The notes under the pieces: generated by a model | Told to the model about the DNA's origin: nothing | The model's database searches: none | The model's input: the letters and a program-made list of their open reading frames with translations, nothing else | Origin: JBKHXU01 sp046565865 | GTDB lineage: Bacteria; Pseudomonadota; Gammaproteobacteria; Acidiferrobacterales; Sulfurifustaceae | Length of the DNA: 33,822 nucleotides | Direction: 5' to 3' | Assembly (NCBI GenBank): GCA_046565865.1 | Contig: JBKHXU010000048.1 | Location: 1-33,822, forward strand | Made by a program: the position numbers and the translations under genes | In this document: positions 22,560-30,744 of the stretch, piece after piece | Numbering within the stretch: position 1 is the stretch's first letter | Layout: each line of letters starts with the position of its first letter

Positions 22560-22592
22560 TCGATTGGCAAAATTCTCTAGGAGGATCGTCTC

Positions 22593-23066
22593 GTGACCCA
22601 TGTACATCGCAGGACCTTTTTGAAAGGCACGCTGGCAACATCGGTCGTTGCCGTCGCCGCCGGCGCCGGTCTGTTGAAACCGGCGCGCGTGCTCGCCGCG
22701 GAATGGCCGAAGAACGCGTTTGACGCCAAGGGCGTCGAAGAAACCTTGAAGAATCTTTACGGCAGCAGCCAAGCGGCGGCCTCGGGTTCGATCAAGATTA
22801 AGGCGCCGATCCAGGCGGAAAACGGCGCCGTGGTGCCGATTTCGGTATCGACCTCGCTGCCGAACGTCGAGTCCATCGCCGTCATGGTGGAAAAGAACGA
22901 GCGTCCGCTCGTGTGCAACGTCAATATCAATGGCGCGGAGGGTTACTTCTCCGGGCGCATGAAGATGGCCTCGACATCGGACGTGCTGTGCGTGGTGAAA
23001 TCGGGCGGCAAGCTCTATACCGCGAAGCAGAACATCAAGGTCACCGTCGGCGGCTGCGGCGGTTAA
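22593..23066 (+). CDS. soxY: SoxY, thiosulfate-carrier subunit
   Basis: The 157-residue protein starts at GTG with TAGGAGGAT upstream. A Tat signal (RRTFLKG, cleavage near VLAAE) is present. The mature immunoglobulin-like domain ends with GGCGG, the swinging arm whose cysteine carries the sulfur intermediates; it also contains two other cysteines (LVCNVN, VLCVVK). SoxY forms a heterodimer with SoxZ, folded before Tat export. It is followed by soxZ after 33 bases. Confidence 0.96.
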   Translation: MTHVHRRTFLKGTLATSVVAVAAGAGLLKPARVLAAEWPKNAFDAKGVEETLKNLYGSSQAAASGSIKIKAPIQAENGAVVPISVSTSLPNVESIAVMVEKNERPLVCNVNINGAEGYFSGRMKMASTSDVLCVVKSGGKLYTAKQNIKVTVGGCGG

Positions 23067-23099
23067 GCCCGCGAACCGACACAGCAGAGGAATACACTC

Positions 23100-23414
23100 A
23101 TGGCAAGAACCACCCGTATGCGTACCAAGGCCGCCGATGGCGCGACCGAAGTCCTGGTCCTGGTGAATCACCCGATGGAGACCGGCCAGCGCAAGGATGC
23201 CAAGACCAAGGAAACCATTCCGGCCCATTGGATTCAGAAGATGACATTCTCGCTCAACGGCAAGGAAGTCGTGGTCGCCGACCTCGGCGTCGCGATCTCG
23301 AAAGACCCGCTGGTGGGCGTCAAGCTCAAAGGCGCAAAGGCGGGCGACAAGGTCAAAGTGACCTGGAGCGACAACAAGGGCGAGACCGGTCAAGCCGAAA
23401 CCACGATAAGCTAG
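23100..23414 (+). CDS. soxZ: SoxZ, partner of SoxY
   Basis: The 104-residue immunoglobulin-like protein has the SoxZ blocks VLVLVNHPMETGQRKD, TIPAHWIQKMTFSLNGKEVV and KVTWSDNKGETGQAE. It has no signal peptide, in line with piggyback export with Tat-borne SoxY. It forms the SoxYZ carrier on which thiosulfate is oxidised. AGAGGAA precedes the ATG. Confidence 0.96.
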   Translation: MARTTRMRTKAADGATEVLVLVNHPMETGQRKDAKTKETIPAHWIQKMTFSLNGKEVVVADLGVAISKDPLVGVKLKGAKAGDKVKVTWSDNKGETGQAETTIS

Positions 23415-23473
23415 AGCGCATCACGCCGCGGTACCTCTGCGGCGTGAGTTTTCTGACACTCGGAGGAGCTGTG

Positions 23474-24340
23474 ATGAAAAAAATATTGGTAGTGCTAGCC
23501 GCGCTGGCCGTTACCGGCACGGCACCACTGGCGGCCGCCGACCCGGCAGGCGATCTCAAACAGTTTCGCGAATACTTCAAAAAGAAATTCCCCAGCGTGA
23601 AGTTCGACGACTATGCCATCGGCCTCTACTCGCTGCCCGGCATGGACGACTACAAGGCACAGTGGGAAGCCATTAGCGAGTTTCCGCCGTATGAGCTGGG
23701 CCTCGAGGAAGGGCGGGCGGAATGGAACAAGCCGTTTAAAAACGGCAAGCGCTATGCCGACTGTTTTAAGAACGGCGGCAAGAACATCGCTCAGCACTAT
23801 CCTTACTGGGACGACAAATCGGGCATGGTCCGTACCGCCGAAATGGACCTGATGGACTGCCTCAAGAAGAACGGCGAAGAGCGTCCATTCACTACAGCCG
23901 ATCTCAGCAAGGACGGAAAGGCGCGGGTGCAGCTCGCCAACCTGACGGCAGCTTTCTATGATCTGTCGAAGGGTCAGCGGGTCAGCATTGACGTATCGAA
24001 GCCGGGCGCCGTGGCCGCCTACGAGGAGGGCAAGAAGTTCTGGTGGGCGCGCCGTGGGCAGCTGAACTTCGCCTGCTCCGCGTGCCACATGGAGATGGCC
24101 GGCAAGAACCTTGGCGGCAACCAGCCGTTGTCTGCGGCGCTCGGTCACCCGGTCGGTTGGCCGGCGTACCGCATCGTGTGGGACCAGCTGGAGACGGTCC
24201 ATCACCGTTATCGCACCTGCAACAAGCAAGTGCGCGCCAAACCGGCGAAGCACGGCGACAAGGTGTACAACCACCTGCAACTCTATGAGACTTATTTGAG
24301 CAGCGGGCTGCCGCTCGCGGCGCCATCGGTACGTAACTGA
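23474..24340 (+). CDS. soxA: SoxA, mono-heme-type thiosulfate-conjugating cytochrome
   Basis: The 288-residue protein has a Sec signal peptide (MKKILVVLAALAVTGTAPLAAA). Only one CxxCH is present (CSACH at 201-205), with the persulfide cysteine at about 249 (YRTCNKQVR). At the N-terminal half, where diheme SoxA carries a first heme, there are lone cysteines (ADCFKNGG, LMDCLKKNG) that probably form a disulfide, as known for mono-heme SoxA. With SoxX it couples thiosulfate to SoxY. GGAGG lies before GTG-ATG; the ATG at 23474 is chosen. A terminator follows the stop. Confidence 0.96.
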   Translation: MKKILVVLAALAVTGTAPLAAADPAGDLKQFREYFKKKFPSVKFDDYAIGLYSLPGMDDYKAQWEAISEFPPYELGLEEGRAEWNKPFKNGKRYADCFKNGGKNIAQHYPYWDDKSGMVRTAEMDLMDCLKKNGEERPFTTADLSKDGKARVQLANLTAAFYDLSKGQRVSIDVSKPGAVAAYEEGKKFWWARRGQLNFACSACHMEMAGKNLGGNQPLSAALGHPVGWPAYRIVWDQLETVHHRYRTCNKQVRAKPAKHGDKVYNHLQLYETYLSSGLPLAAPSVRN

Positions 24341-24360
24341 TTGCCGATCATACCCACTCA

Positions 24361-24388
24361 AACCCGGCCCGAAGGGCCGGGTTTTTTC
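24361..24388 (+). terminator. Intrinsic terminator between soxA and soxB
   Basis: AACCCGGCCC, loop GAA and GGGCCGGGTT form a 10-base-pair stem followed by TTTTTTC. It begins 20 bases after the soxA stop. Confidence 0.9.
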
Positions 24389-24488
24389 TTACCGGCGGAA
24401 CATACTTCGAGGTTAAGGAGGGAATAAGCCAACACGCCGATCCGTCCTTCCCCTGTCGCATCCCGCCCTCGCCTATTTGGAGTTAGAC

Positions 24489-26162
24489 ATGAGTTTATCC
24501 CGACGTGAATTTCTGCAAATGCTCGCGCTCGCGGGCGCTGCCGGCATGGCGCTGCCCGGGTGCAGCCGCTCGCCCAAAGGCGGCAGCGCCGCCGGCCCGT
24601 ACGAGATGCCGGCGTTCGGCAACGTAACGTTGCTGCACTACACCGACTGTCATGCGCAGCTGTTGCCGATCTACTTTCGCGAACCGAGCATAAACATCGG
24701 CGTCGCCCAGGCCAACGGCAAGCCACCGCATCTGGTCGGCGAGGCACTGCTTAAGCACTACAACATCCCGCCCAATTCACCGGAGGCCTACGCGTTTACG
24801 TTTCTCAATTTCGAAGCGGCGGCGCGCCAATACGGCAAGGTCGGCGGCTTCGCGCACCTGGCGACGTTGGTGAAGAACCTACGCGCACAGCGGCCGAATC
24901 GCACCCTGCTGCTCGACAGCGGCGACACGTGGCAGGGTTCGGCGACGTCGCTCTGGACCAAGGCGCAGGACATGGTCGATGCGCAAAAGCTGCTCGGTGT
25001 CGACGTCATGACCGCGCACTGGGAGTTCACCTATGGCGCCGAGCGGGTCAAGGAGATCATCGAAAAGGATCTCAAGGGAAAGATCGATTTCGTCGCGCAA
25101 AACGTCTCCGACGCCACCTGGGGCGAGCTGATCTTCCCGCCGTACGTTATCCGCGAGGTGAACAAGGTTCCGGTCGCCGTGATCGGCCAGGCGTTTCCCT
25201 ATACCCCGATCGCCAACCCGCGCCACTTCATTCCCGATTGGTCGTTCGGCATTAACGACGATCACATGCAGAAGATGGTCGACGAGGTACGCAAAAAGGG
25301 TGCGCAGGTTGTCGTGGTGCTGTCGCACAACGGCATGGACGTCGACCTCAAGATGGCGAGCCGCGTCACCGGTATCGATGTCGTCCTCGGCGGTCATACC
25401 CATGATGCGATCCCGGCCCCGTCGGTGGTGAGCAACCCGGGCGGTAAGACCCTGGTATTCAACTCCGGTTCGAACACCAAGTTCCTGTCGGTGCTCGACC
25501 TCGACGTCAAAAACGGCAAGGTGGCCGACTTCCGCTACAAGCTGATGCCGATTTTCGCCAATTTGTTGCCGGCGGATGCCGAAATGGCGGCGTATATCGA
25601 GAAGGCGCGGGCGCCGTTCAAATCGAAGCTCGATGAAAAGCTGGCGGTGACCGAGAGCGTGTTGTATCGGCGCGGGAACTTTAACGGCACCTTCGATCAG
25701 CTCATCATCGAAGCCATGCTGGCGCAACAGGACGCCGAAATCGCGTTCTCGCCGGGCTTTCGCTGGGGCGTGTCGCTGCTCCCGGGCGACCCCATCACCA
25801 TGGACGATCTCATGACGCAGACGGCAATCACCTACGGCACGGCCACGCTCAGCGACATCTCCGGCGAGCAGATCAAGGTGATCCTGGAAGACATCGCCGA
25901 CAATCTCTACCACCCCGATCCCTACTACCAACAGGGCGGCGATATGGTGCGCGTCGGCGGCCTTAAGTACACGCTCGATCTCACCCAGTCGCACGGCAAG
26001 CGCATTCAGGATCTCGAAGTCCGCGGTAAGCCGCTCGATGCGCGCAAGACGTACAAAGTGGCCGGCTGGGCCAGCGTGCAGCCGAATCCGGCAGGAGACA
26101 AGCCGATCTGGGACGTGGTCGCCGACTATCTGCGGCAAAAGAAAACCGTCAACATCGGGTAG
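24489..26162 (+). CDS. soxB: SoxB, periplasmic sulfate thiol esterase
   Basis: The 557-residue protein starts at the ATG with GGAG seven bases upstream; a TTG four codons earlier is less likely. A twin-arginine signal (SRREFLQMLALAGAAGMALPG) leads the calcineurin-like metallophosphoesterase domain with metal-site blocks LLHYTDCHAQL, DSGDTWQGSA, MTAHWEFTYG, LSHNGMDVD and GGHTHDAIP. The 5'-nucleotidase-type C-terminal domain follows (about 380-557). SoxB uses a dinuclear manganese centre to release sulfate from SoxY-S-thiosulfonate. It is about 150 bases behind soxA and past a terminator, so it may be partly separately expressed. Confidence 0.97.
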   Translation: MSLSRREFLQMLALAGAAGMALPGCSRSPKGGSAAGPYEMPAFGNVTLLHYTDCHAQLLPIYFREPSINIGVAQANGKPPHLVGEALLKHYNIPPNSPEAYAFTFLNFEAAARQYGKVGGFAHLATLVKNLRAQRPNRTLLLDSGDTWQGSATSLWTKAQDMVDAQKLLGVDVMTAHWEFTYGAERVKEIIEKDLKGKIDFVAQNVSDATWGELIFPPYVIREVNKVPVAVIGQAFPYTPIANPRHFIPDWSFGINDDHMQKMVDEVRKKGAQVVVVLSHNGMDVDLKMASRVTGIDVVLGGHTHDAIPAPSVVSNPGGKTLVFNSGSNTKFLSVLDLDVKNGKVADFRYKLMPIFANLLPADAEMAAYIEKARAPFKSKLDEKLAVTESVLYRRGNFNGTFDQLIIEAMLAQQDAEIAFSPGFRWGVSLLPGDPITMDDLMTQTAITYGTATLSDISGEQIKVILEDIADNLYHPDPYYQQGGDMVRVGGLKYTLDLTQSHGKRIQDLEVRGKPLDARKTYKVAGWASVQPNPAGDKPIWDVVADYLRQKKTVNIG

Positions 26163-26442
26163 GCCTACGTTCCCAAACTAAAGGGCGCCGAAGGTAATCC
26201 CGGCTTGGTACTCTAGCGGTTTGTTTTTCAACGAACTGCCAGCCCTGCTGGCGTTTGACCATCGGCCTGCCGCGGTGCCCCACCCGCCTTGTTCCGGTCG
26301 GGTGGCGGCATCCGCCGGCTCGTCATTCGGTGTCGCTATCTAGTCATTAGTGTTTTCAACCGCCGGTGCCCATAGCGGCCCGGCGCTCGCCTCGGGTAAA
26401 ATCGCCCCCTTCACTTTTCAGGTTTTGGGGAGAGCACATTCA
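26163..26442. other. Intergenic region between soxB and prk
   Basis: About 280 bases without a gene. It holds a hairpin CCACCCG...CGGGTGG (about 26280-26305). A TAAAAT hexamer near 26396 could be a -10 element for prk, but no matching -35 is seen. Confidence 0.5.
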
Positions 26443-27309
26443 ATGTCGAATAAGCACCCGATCATCGCCATCACCGGGTCTTCGGGCGCCGGTACCACAA
26501 CGGTGAAACGCGCTTTCGAACATATCTTCCGGCGCGAGAAAATAAAGCCGGCGATCGTCGAAGGCGATAGCTTTCATCGCTACGACCGCGCCGAAATGAA
26601 GAAGGCAATCGCGGCATCCGATCCGCAGCGGCCGATCAGCCATTTCGGCCCGGACGCCAATTTGTTCGATAAGATCGAGGAGCTGTTTCGCACCTACGGC
26701 GAATCGGGCACCGGCCAAACACGCCTCTATCTGCACAACGACGAGGAGGCGCGCCCGTACAACCAGGCTTCCGGCACATTCACGCCATGGAAACCGATCG
26801 AGCCCGGCACCGACCTTTTGTTTTACGAGGGACTTCACGGCGGCGTGGTAACCAATACCGTCGATGCGGCGCGTTGGGTGGATTTACTTATCGGCGTAGT
26901 GCCGATCGTCAATCTGGAATGGATCCAGAAGATCCACCGCGATTGTGCCGAGCGCGGTTACTCGCCGGAAGCGGTAACCGACACCATCTTGCGCCGCATG
27001 TACGACTACGTGCACTACATAACGCCGCAGTTCTCGCGCACTCACGTCAATTTCCAGCGCGTGCCGACGGTGGACACGTCTAACCCGTTCATCGCCCGTG
27101 ACATTCCCACGCCGGACGAGAGCTTCGTTGTCATCCGCTTCCGCGACCCCAAGCGCATCGATTTCCCATATCTGTTGGCCATGATCAAAGACTCCTTCAT
27201 GTCGCGGCCCAACACGATCGTGGTTCCGGGCGGGAAAATGGGATTTGCCATGGAAGTTATCCTCACTCCCATGATTCACGATCTCATGGCCGCAAAAAAC
27301 TCCAAATAG
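26443..27309 (+). CDS. prk: Phosphoribulokinase
   Basis: The 288-residue protein begins MSNKHPIIAITGSSGAGTTTV; the P-loop is GSSGAGTT at 12-19. Family features include EGDSFHRYDRAEM, HFGPDANLFDKIEELF, LFYEGLHGG and WIQKIHRDCAERGYS. The length and sequence match the octameric proteobacterial type. It phosphorylates ribulose 5-phosphate to the rubisco substrate, ribulose 1,5-bisphosphate. GGGGAG is ten bases before the ATG; the frame's earlier start at 26350 is untidy and rejected. No other Calvin-cycle gene is in the window. It is followed by a strong terminator. Confidence 0.97.
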   Translation: MSNKHPIIAITGSSGAGTTTVKRAFEHIFRREKIKPAIVEGDSFHRYDRAEMKKAIAASDPQRPISHFGPDANLFDKIEELFRTYGESGTGQTRLYLHNDEEARPYNQASGTFTPWKPIEPGTDLLFYEGLHGGVVTNTVDAARWVDLLIGVVPIVNLEWIQKIHRDCAERGYSPEAVTDTILRRMYDYVHYITPQFSRTHVNFQRVPTVDTSNPFIARDIPTPDESFVVIRFRDPKRIDFPYLLAMIKDSFMSRPNTIVVPGGKMGFAMEVILTPMIHDLMAAKNSK

Positions 27310-27315
27310 TACAGC

Positions 27316-27356
27316 GCCTTAGTCCCGAGTCTCCTCGGGGCTAAGGCACAGTTTTT
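27316..27356 (+). terminator. Intrinsic terminator after prk
   Basis: GCCTTAGTCCCGAG, a four-base loop and CTCGGGGCTAAGGC form a 14-pair stem (one G-T pair) followed by ACAGTTTTT. It separates prk from the HD-GYP gene. Confidence 0.85.
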
Positions 27357-27372
27357 GCAGCTTTTTTCGGTT

Positions 27373-28647
27373 GTGAAGAAGAAAATCGGCGTACAAAACC
27401 TTCGCCTCGGCATGTACGTGAGCGAGCTCGATCGCCCGTGGATCGAGAGTCGCTTTCTATTTCAAGGCTTCGAGATACGCACCGAGGAAGAGCTGGAAGA
27501 GCTCCGTCGGCTGTGCAAGTACGTCTACATCGAAACCGAGGTCGAATATGAGGAAGGCAAGGCGAAGCCCCGCGTCGCACCCGTGATCGGTCGACCGGCG
27601 CCCGACGAGTTCGCCGCCAAGCGCATCGGCTTCGAGCTCGTCGACAAGGCCGCTGCAGCGCAACCGCGCGTAAGCCGCTATGACGACCGCGCCACCATCG
27701 AAGAAGAACTGCCACGCGCACGTGAGATCGAACGCGAGACGCGTGTACTGCTCGGCACCATCATCGACGATGCGCGCATGGGCCGGCTCATCGATACACC
27801 GCGCGCCAAGGCCGCGGTCGCGGGTCTCGTCGGCAGCATTTTGCGCAATCCCGATGCGTTAATCTGCCTCAATCATCTAAAAGAAAAAGACCAGTACACC
27901 GCGCTGCACAGCATCCGCGTGTGCGTGCTGGCCCTCGCGTTCGGCCGCCATCTCGATCTCACGGAGGAAGAGCTCAATGTGCTTGGCCTCGGCGCATTGC
28001 TGCACGACATCGGTAAAACCAAGATTCCGCCCGAAATCCTGAACAAACCCGGTCGACTCACGACTGAGGAATTCGAGTTGATGAAGAGCCATGTGCCGCG
28101 CGGCGTGGAGATATTGGAGAAAACGCCCGGGATTCCGCCACGGGCCATTGAGGTCGCCGCTGGTCACCACGAACGGTTCGACGGCAGCGGTTACGCCATG
28201 GGGCTGTCCGGTTCGCAAATCGGGCTGTTCGGCCAGATTGGCGCCATCGTCGACTGCTACGACGCCATTACCAGCGATCGTGCCTACCATACCGGCATGT
28301 CGGCGCACGACGCGCTGCGCAAGATGTACGAGTGGCGGCGCAAGGACTTCGACGATCGGCTGGTCGAGAATTTCATCCAATGCATGGGCATCTATCCCAT
28401 CGGCAGCGTCGTCGAGATGAATACGGGCAGCATCGGCGTCGTCATCTCGGTCAATCGCAAGCGACGTTTGAGACCACGCGTGGCCCTGGTACTCGACGCC
28501 CAAAAGCAGCCCTACGCGTCGGTACGCGTTGTCGATCTCATGCAGGAGGAATCGGAAGCCGGCTCCGCGCACATTGAAATCCGGTCGGTCTTGCCCGCCG
28601 GTAGTTTCGGCATCGACCCGGTCCGCTACTTGCCGCTCGCGAACTAA
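27373..28647 (+). CDS. HD-GYP-family protein with DUF3391 N-terminal domain (GYA variant)
   Basis: About 424 residues from the GTG chosen here (a TTG at 27355 lies within the terminator T-tract and is less likely). Residues 1-130 are DUF3391-like (IGVQNLRLGMYVSELDRPW, EELRRLCKYVYIE). An HD-GYP domain covers about 150-330 with HDIGKTKIPPEILNKPGRL, HHERFDGSGYAMGL and GAIVDCYDAITSDRAYH. The domain degrades cyclic di-GMP, and the GYP motif aids binding of partner cyclases. Here the proline is replaced by alanine (GYA) and the spacing differs, while the HD metal ligands look intact. It is cytoplasmic with no membrane segment. Its stop overlaps the convergent thpR by 4 bases. Confidence 0.88.
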   Translation: MKKKIGVQNLRLGMYVSELDRPWIESRFLFQGFEIRTEEELEELRRLCKYVYIETEVEYEEGKAKPRVAPVIGRPAPDEFAAKRIGFELVDKAAAAQPRVSRYDDRATIEEELPRAREIERETRVLLGTIIDDARMGRLIDTPRAKAAVAGLVGSILRNPDALICLNHLKEKDQYTALHSIRVCVLALAFGRHLDLTEEELNVLGLGALLHDIGKTKIPPEILNKPGRLTTEEFELMKSHVPRGVEILEKTPGIPPRAIEVAAGHHERFDGSGYAMGLSGSQIGLFGQIGAIVDCYDAITSDRAYHTGMSAHDALRKMYEWRRKDFDDRLVENFIQCMGIYPIGSVVEMNTGSIGVVISVNRKRRLRPRVALVLDAQKQPYASVRVVDLMQEESEAGSAHIEIRSVLPAGSFGIDPVRYLPLAN

Positions 28648-29174
28648 CCGCGCCCGAGTCCCCACTCCCGTTCGATCGTATAACGCGAACCGCGCGGCGC
28701 GGATTCGGAGCGCACCAGACAGAACGTCCGCGCCGTCCAGACGATCGGCGCCGGCGATGGCGGCGCGGAGTACCGACGCACGTCGCGCGCCAACGTCATG
28801 TGCGCCCGGTAGGGCCGCGGTGGAAGCGCGATACCGCACGTCTTTAGCCCCGCCTCCAGCGCACGCACGAGATCGGTAAGCGCGACCGGCGTGACCGCAG
28901 GCTCGATCCAAACGATGCCGCCGCGTGCGCGATACCGCATGCGTTCAAGCCTGATCTCCATCGGCTCGGCAGCAATGTTGGCACAGGCGCGCTCGACACA
29001 CCTGCGCTGCTCGACGTTCGTCGCCCCCAGAAATACCAGCGTGATATGTAGATTGGATTCCGGCATGAGGCGCCCTTCGACCCCCGCGAGACCCGCCCTG
29101 AGCGCCTCAAGTGCCGTACGCGCCGCCGCATTCGGCCACAACGCTAAAAAATGTCGTTCGACGGAACGATCCAT
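28644..29174 (-). CDS. thpR: RNA 2',3'-cyclic phosphodiesterase, 2H family
   Basis: The 176-residue protein has the two HxTx motifs of the 2H phosphoesterases: HITLVFLG near residue 44 and HMTLARDV near residue 125. It starts MDRSVERHFLALWPN, as expected for ThpR/LigT. The family hydrolyses 2',3'-cyclic phosphates and can ligate tRNA halves in vitro. The 3' end overlaps the HD-GYP gene by 4 bases. It is separated from the phospholipase-like gene by 38 bases on the same strand. Confidence 0.92.
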   Translation of the reverse strand: MDRSVERHFLALWPNAAARTALEALRAGLAGVEGRLMPESNLHITLVFLGATNVEQRRCVERACANIAAEPMEIRLERMRYRARGGIVWIEPAVTPVALTDLVRALEAGLKTCGIALPPRPYRAHMTLARDVRRYSAPPSPAPIVWTARTFCLVRSESAPRGSRYTIEREWGLGRG

Positions 29175-29212
29175 CGGACACCAGCCTCAAGCAACCGGAT
29201 AGAGCGCCATAC

Positions 29213-30742
29213 TTATAACAGTGGCGCAATTGGCATCATTTGCCAAAACCATGCGCGCACTCGCTTCCACAAAGGCGCCAATCGATCTGCATGGTCCGCT
29301 GCGTTCCAGCTGTTCGCAGGCAGCATGTCCGTTTCGATCGCCCGTTCTACAGCACTGGCTAGGTTGCCGTCGCGGATGACAAGTCCAACTTCGGTGTTAA
29401 GGTTTTGCGAGCGTGGATCGAGGTTGAACGTGCCGATATAAACCAAAGTGGAATCAACCACGAGTGTCTTGGCGTGCAACGCGAAGATCGGGACGTTGGC
29501 GCGAGCAACAGTCCTCGTTTGCATCTGCCGCCGCGGCAGTTCGGCGTCCGGGCGATATTCGAACACTTCGACCCCCATGGAGAGCAGCGCCTCGCGCTGT
29601 CGGCGATAGCCGCCGAAGGCCGCGAGATTGTCAGTGGCGGCAAGCGAGTTGGTGCTAATACGAATGCGCACACCGCGGGCGCGCGCCTGCTCGAGCAACA
29701 CCTGGGCCGCGTCGGACAGCACCAGATACGGCGACTGTATCGTGATGGCGCGTTGCGCGCCGGCGATCAGGCGGGCCAAGGCCGCCGTGCTCAACCCCCC
29801 GCCGCCCAGACCGGAACGGCCCTCGTTCTTGCCGGGCAGATCGCTGATGAATTCCACATCGCCCCACGCCACTTCCCCGGCGATCCGCGGGAGCGTCTGC
29901 GGCACGGCGGCGAGCGCGGCGCGCACCTCCGGGGCAAAGTTTTCGGGCGAGCGCGCGTAGTCGTGCAGTGCTGCGTAGATGCGGCTGCCCTCATCCGCCC
30001 CCACCCGCACCTCCGCGCCGTACAGATCCTCGACCTTGACGCTCAGCTCGCTTTGCCAGAAGCGCTCGAAGCTCGCGCGCATAGCCTTGACGGCCTCGCC
30101 CAACAACAAGGCATCGCGATCGCGAAAGTTGTACACCTGATCGTAATCAAAGTACTCATCCGCCATGTTCCGCCCGCCGGTGATCGCCACCTTACCGTCG
30201 ACAATAAACGTCTTGTCGTGCATGCGCTGGTTAACGCCGCGAAAGTCGGTGAGCACGTTGAACAGGCGCTTGTAAAACGGCGTGCCAACCGTGTGCTTGG
30301 GGTTATAAATGCGAATCTCGATATTGGGGTGCTGCGCCAGCGCCAATAACGCTGCATCCGGCGCGTCGATCAGCAGGTCGTCCACGATCACGCGCACACG
30401 CACACCGCGCTCGGCCGCGCGCAGCAGCGCCTCGGAGGCCAACACGCCGATGTTGTCCGTACTCCAGATGAAATACTGCACCTCGATCGCCTCGCGCGCA
30501 TGATCCGCGAGCCAGGCGCGCGCCAACAGCGCCTCCTCCCCGCGCTCCAGCACGTACACCCCACTGCGGCCCGCATGCGCGGCGATCTGCGCGTCGATGA
30601 CGGCCATGCCATCGCCGGCCTCGGTCGCGCTGCTGCCGAGCGCAATGACGAGACCGAGCATCGATCCCGTCAAGATCCCGCCTACGCGCCTACTACGTTC
30701 GACCGGCGCGCGAGAAAGACGCGAAGCCAGAGAACCGGCCAT
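29213..30742 (-). CDS. Phospholipase-D-family protein (cardiolipin-synthase-like)
   Basis: About 509 residues from the ATG at 30742, just after the DUF3999 stop. A hydrophobic N-terminal segment (GGILTGSMLGLVIALGSSATEA) acts as a signal or anchor. Two HKD motifs are present: MHDKTFIVDGKVAITGGRNMADEYFDY and LHAKTLVVDSTLVYIGTFNLDPRS. Each supplies the H-x-K-x4-D residues of PLD-type transphosphatidylases, and they are placed as in ClsC/YmdC-type cardiolipin synthases. The protein likely acts at the periplasmic face of the membrane. The partner YmdB is not seen. It is the last gene of a DUF2339-DUF3999-PLD unit. Confidence 0.9.
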   Translation of the reverse strand: MAGSLASRLSRAPVERSRRVGGILTGSMLGLVIALGSSATEAGDGMAVIDAQIAAHAGRSGVYVLERGEEALLARAWLADHAREAIEVQYFIWSTDNIGVLASEALLRAAERGVRVRVIVDDLLIDAPDAALLALAQHPNIEIRIYNPKHTVGTPFYKRLFNVLTDFRGVNQRMHDKTFIVDGKVAITGGRNMADEYFDYDQVYNFRDRDALLLGEAVKAMRASFERFWQSELSVKVEDLYGAEVRVGADEGSRIYAALHDYARSPENFAPEVRAALAAVPQTLPRIAGEVAWGDVEFISDLPGKNEGRSGLGGGGLSTAALARLIAGAQRAITIQSPYLVLSDAAQVLLEQARARGVRIRISTNSLAATDNLAAFGGYRRQREALLSMGVEVFEYRPDAELPRRQMQTRTVARANVPIFALHAKTLVVDSTLVYIGTFNLDPRSQNLNTEVGLVIRDGNLASAVERAIETDMLPANSWNAADHADRLAPLWKRVRAWFWQMMPIAPLL

Positions 30743-30744
30743 TG

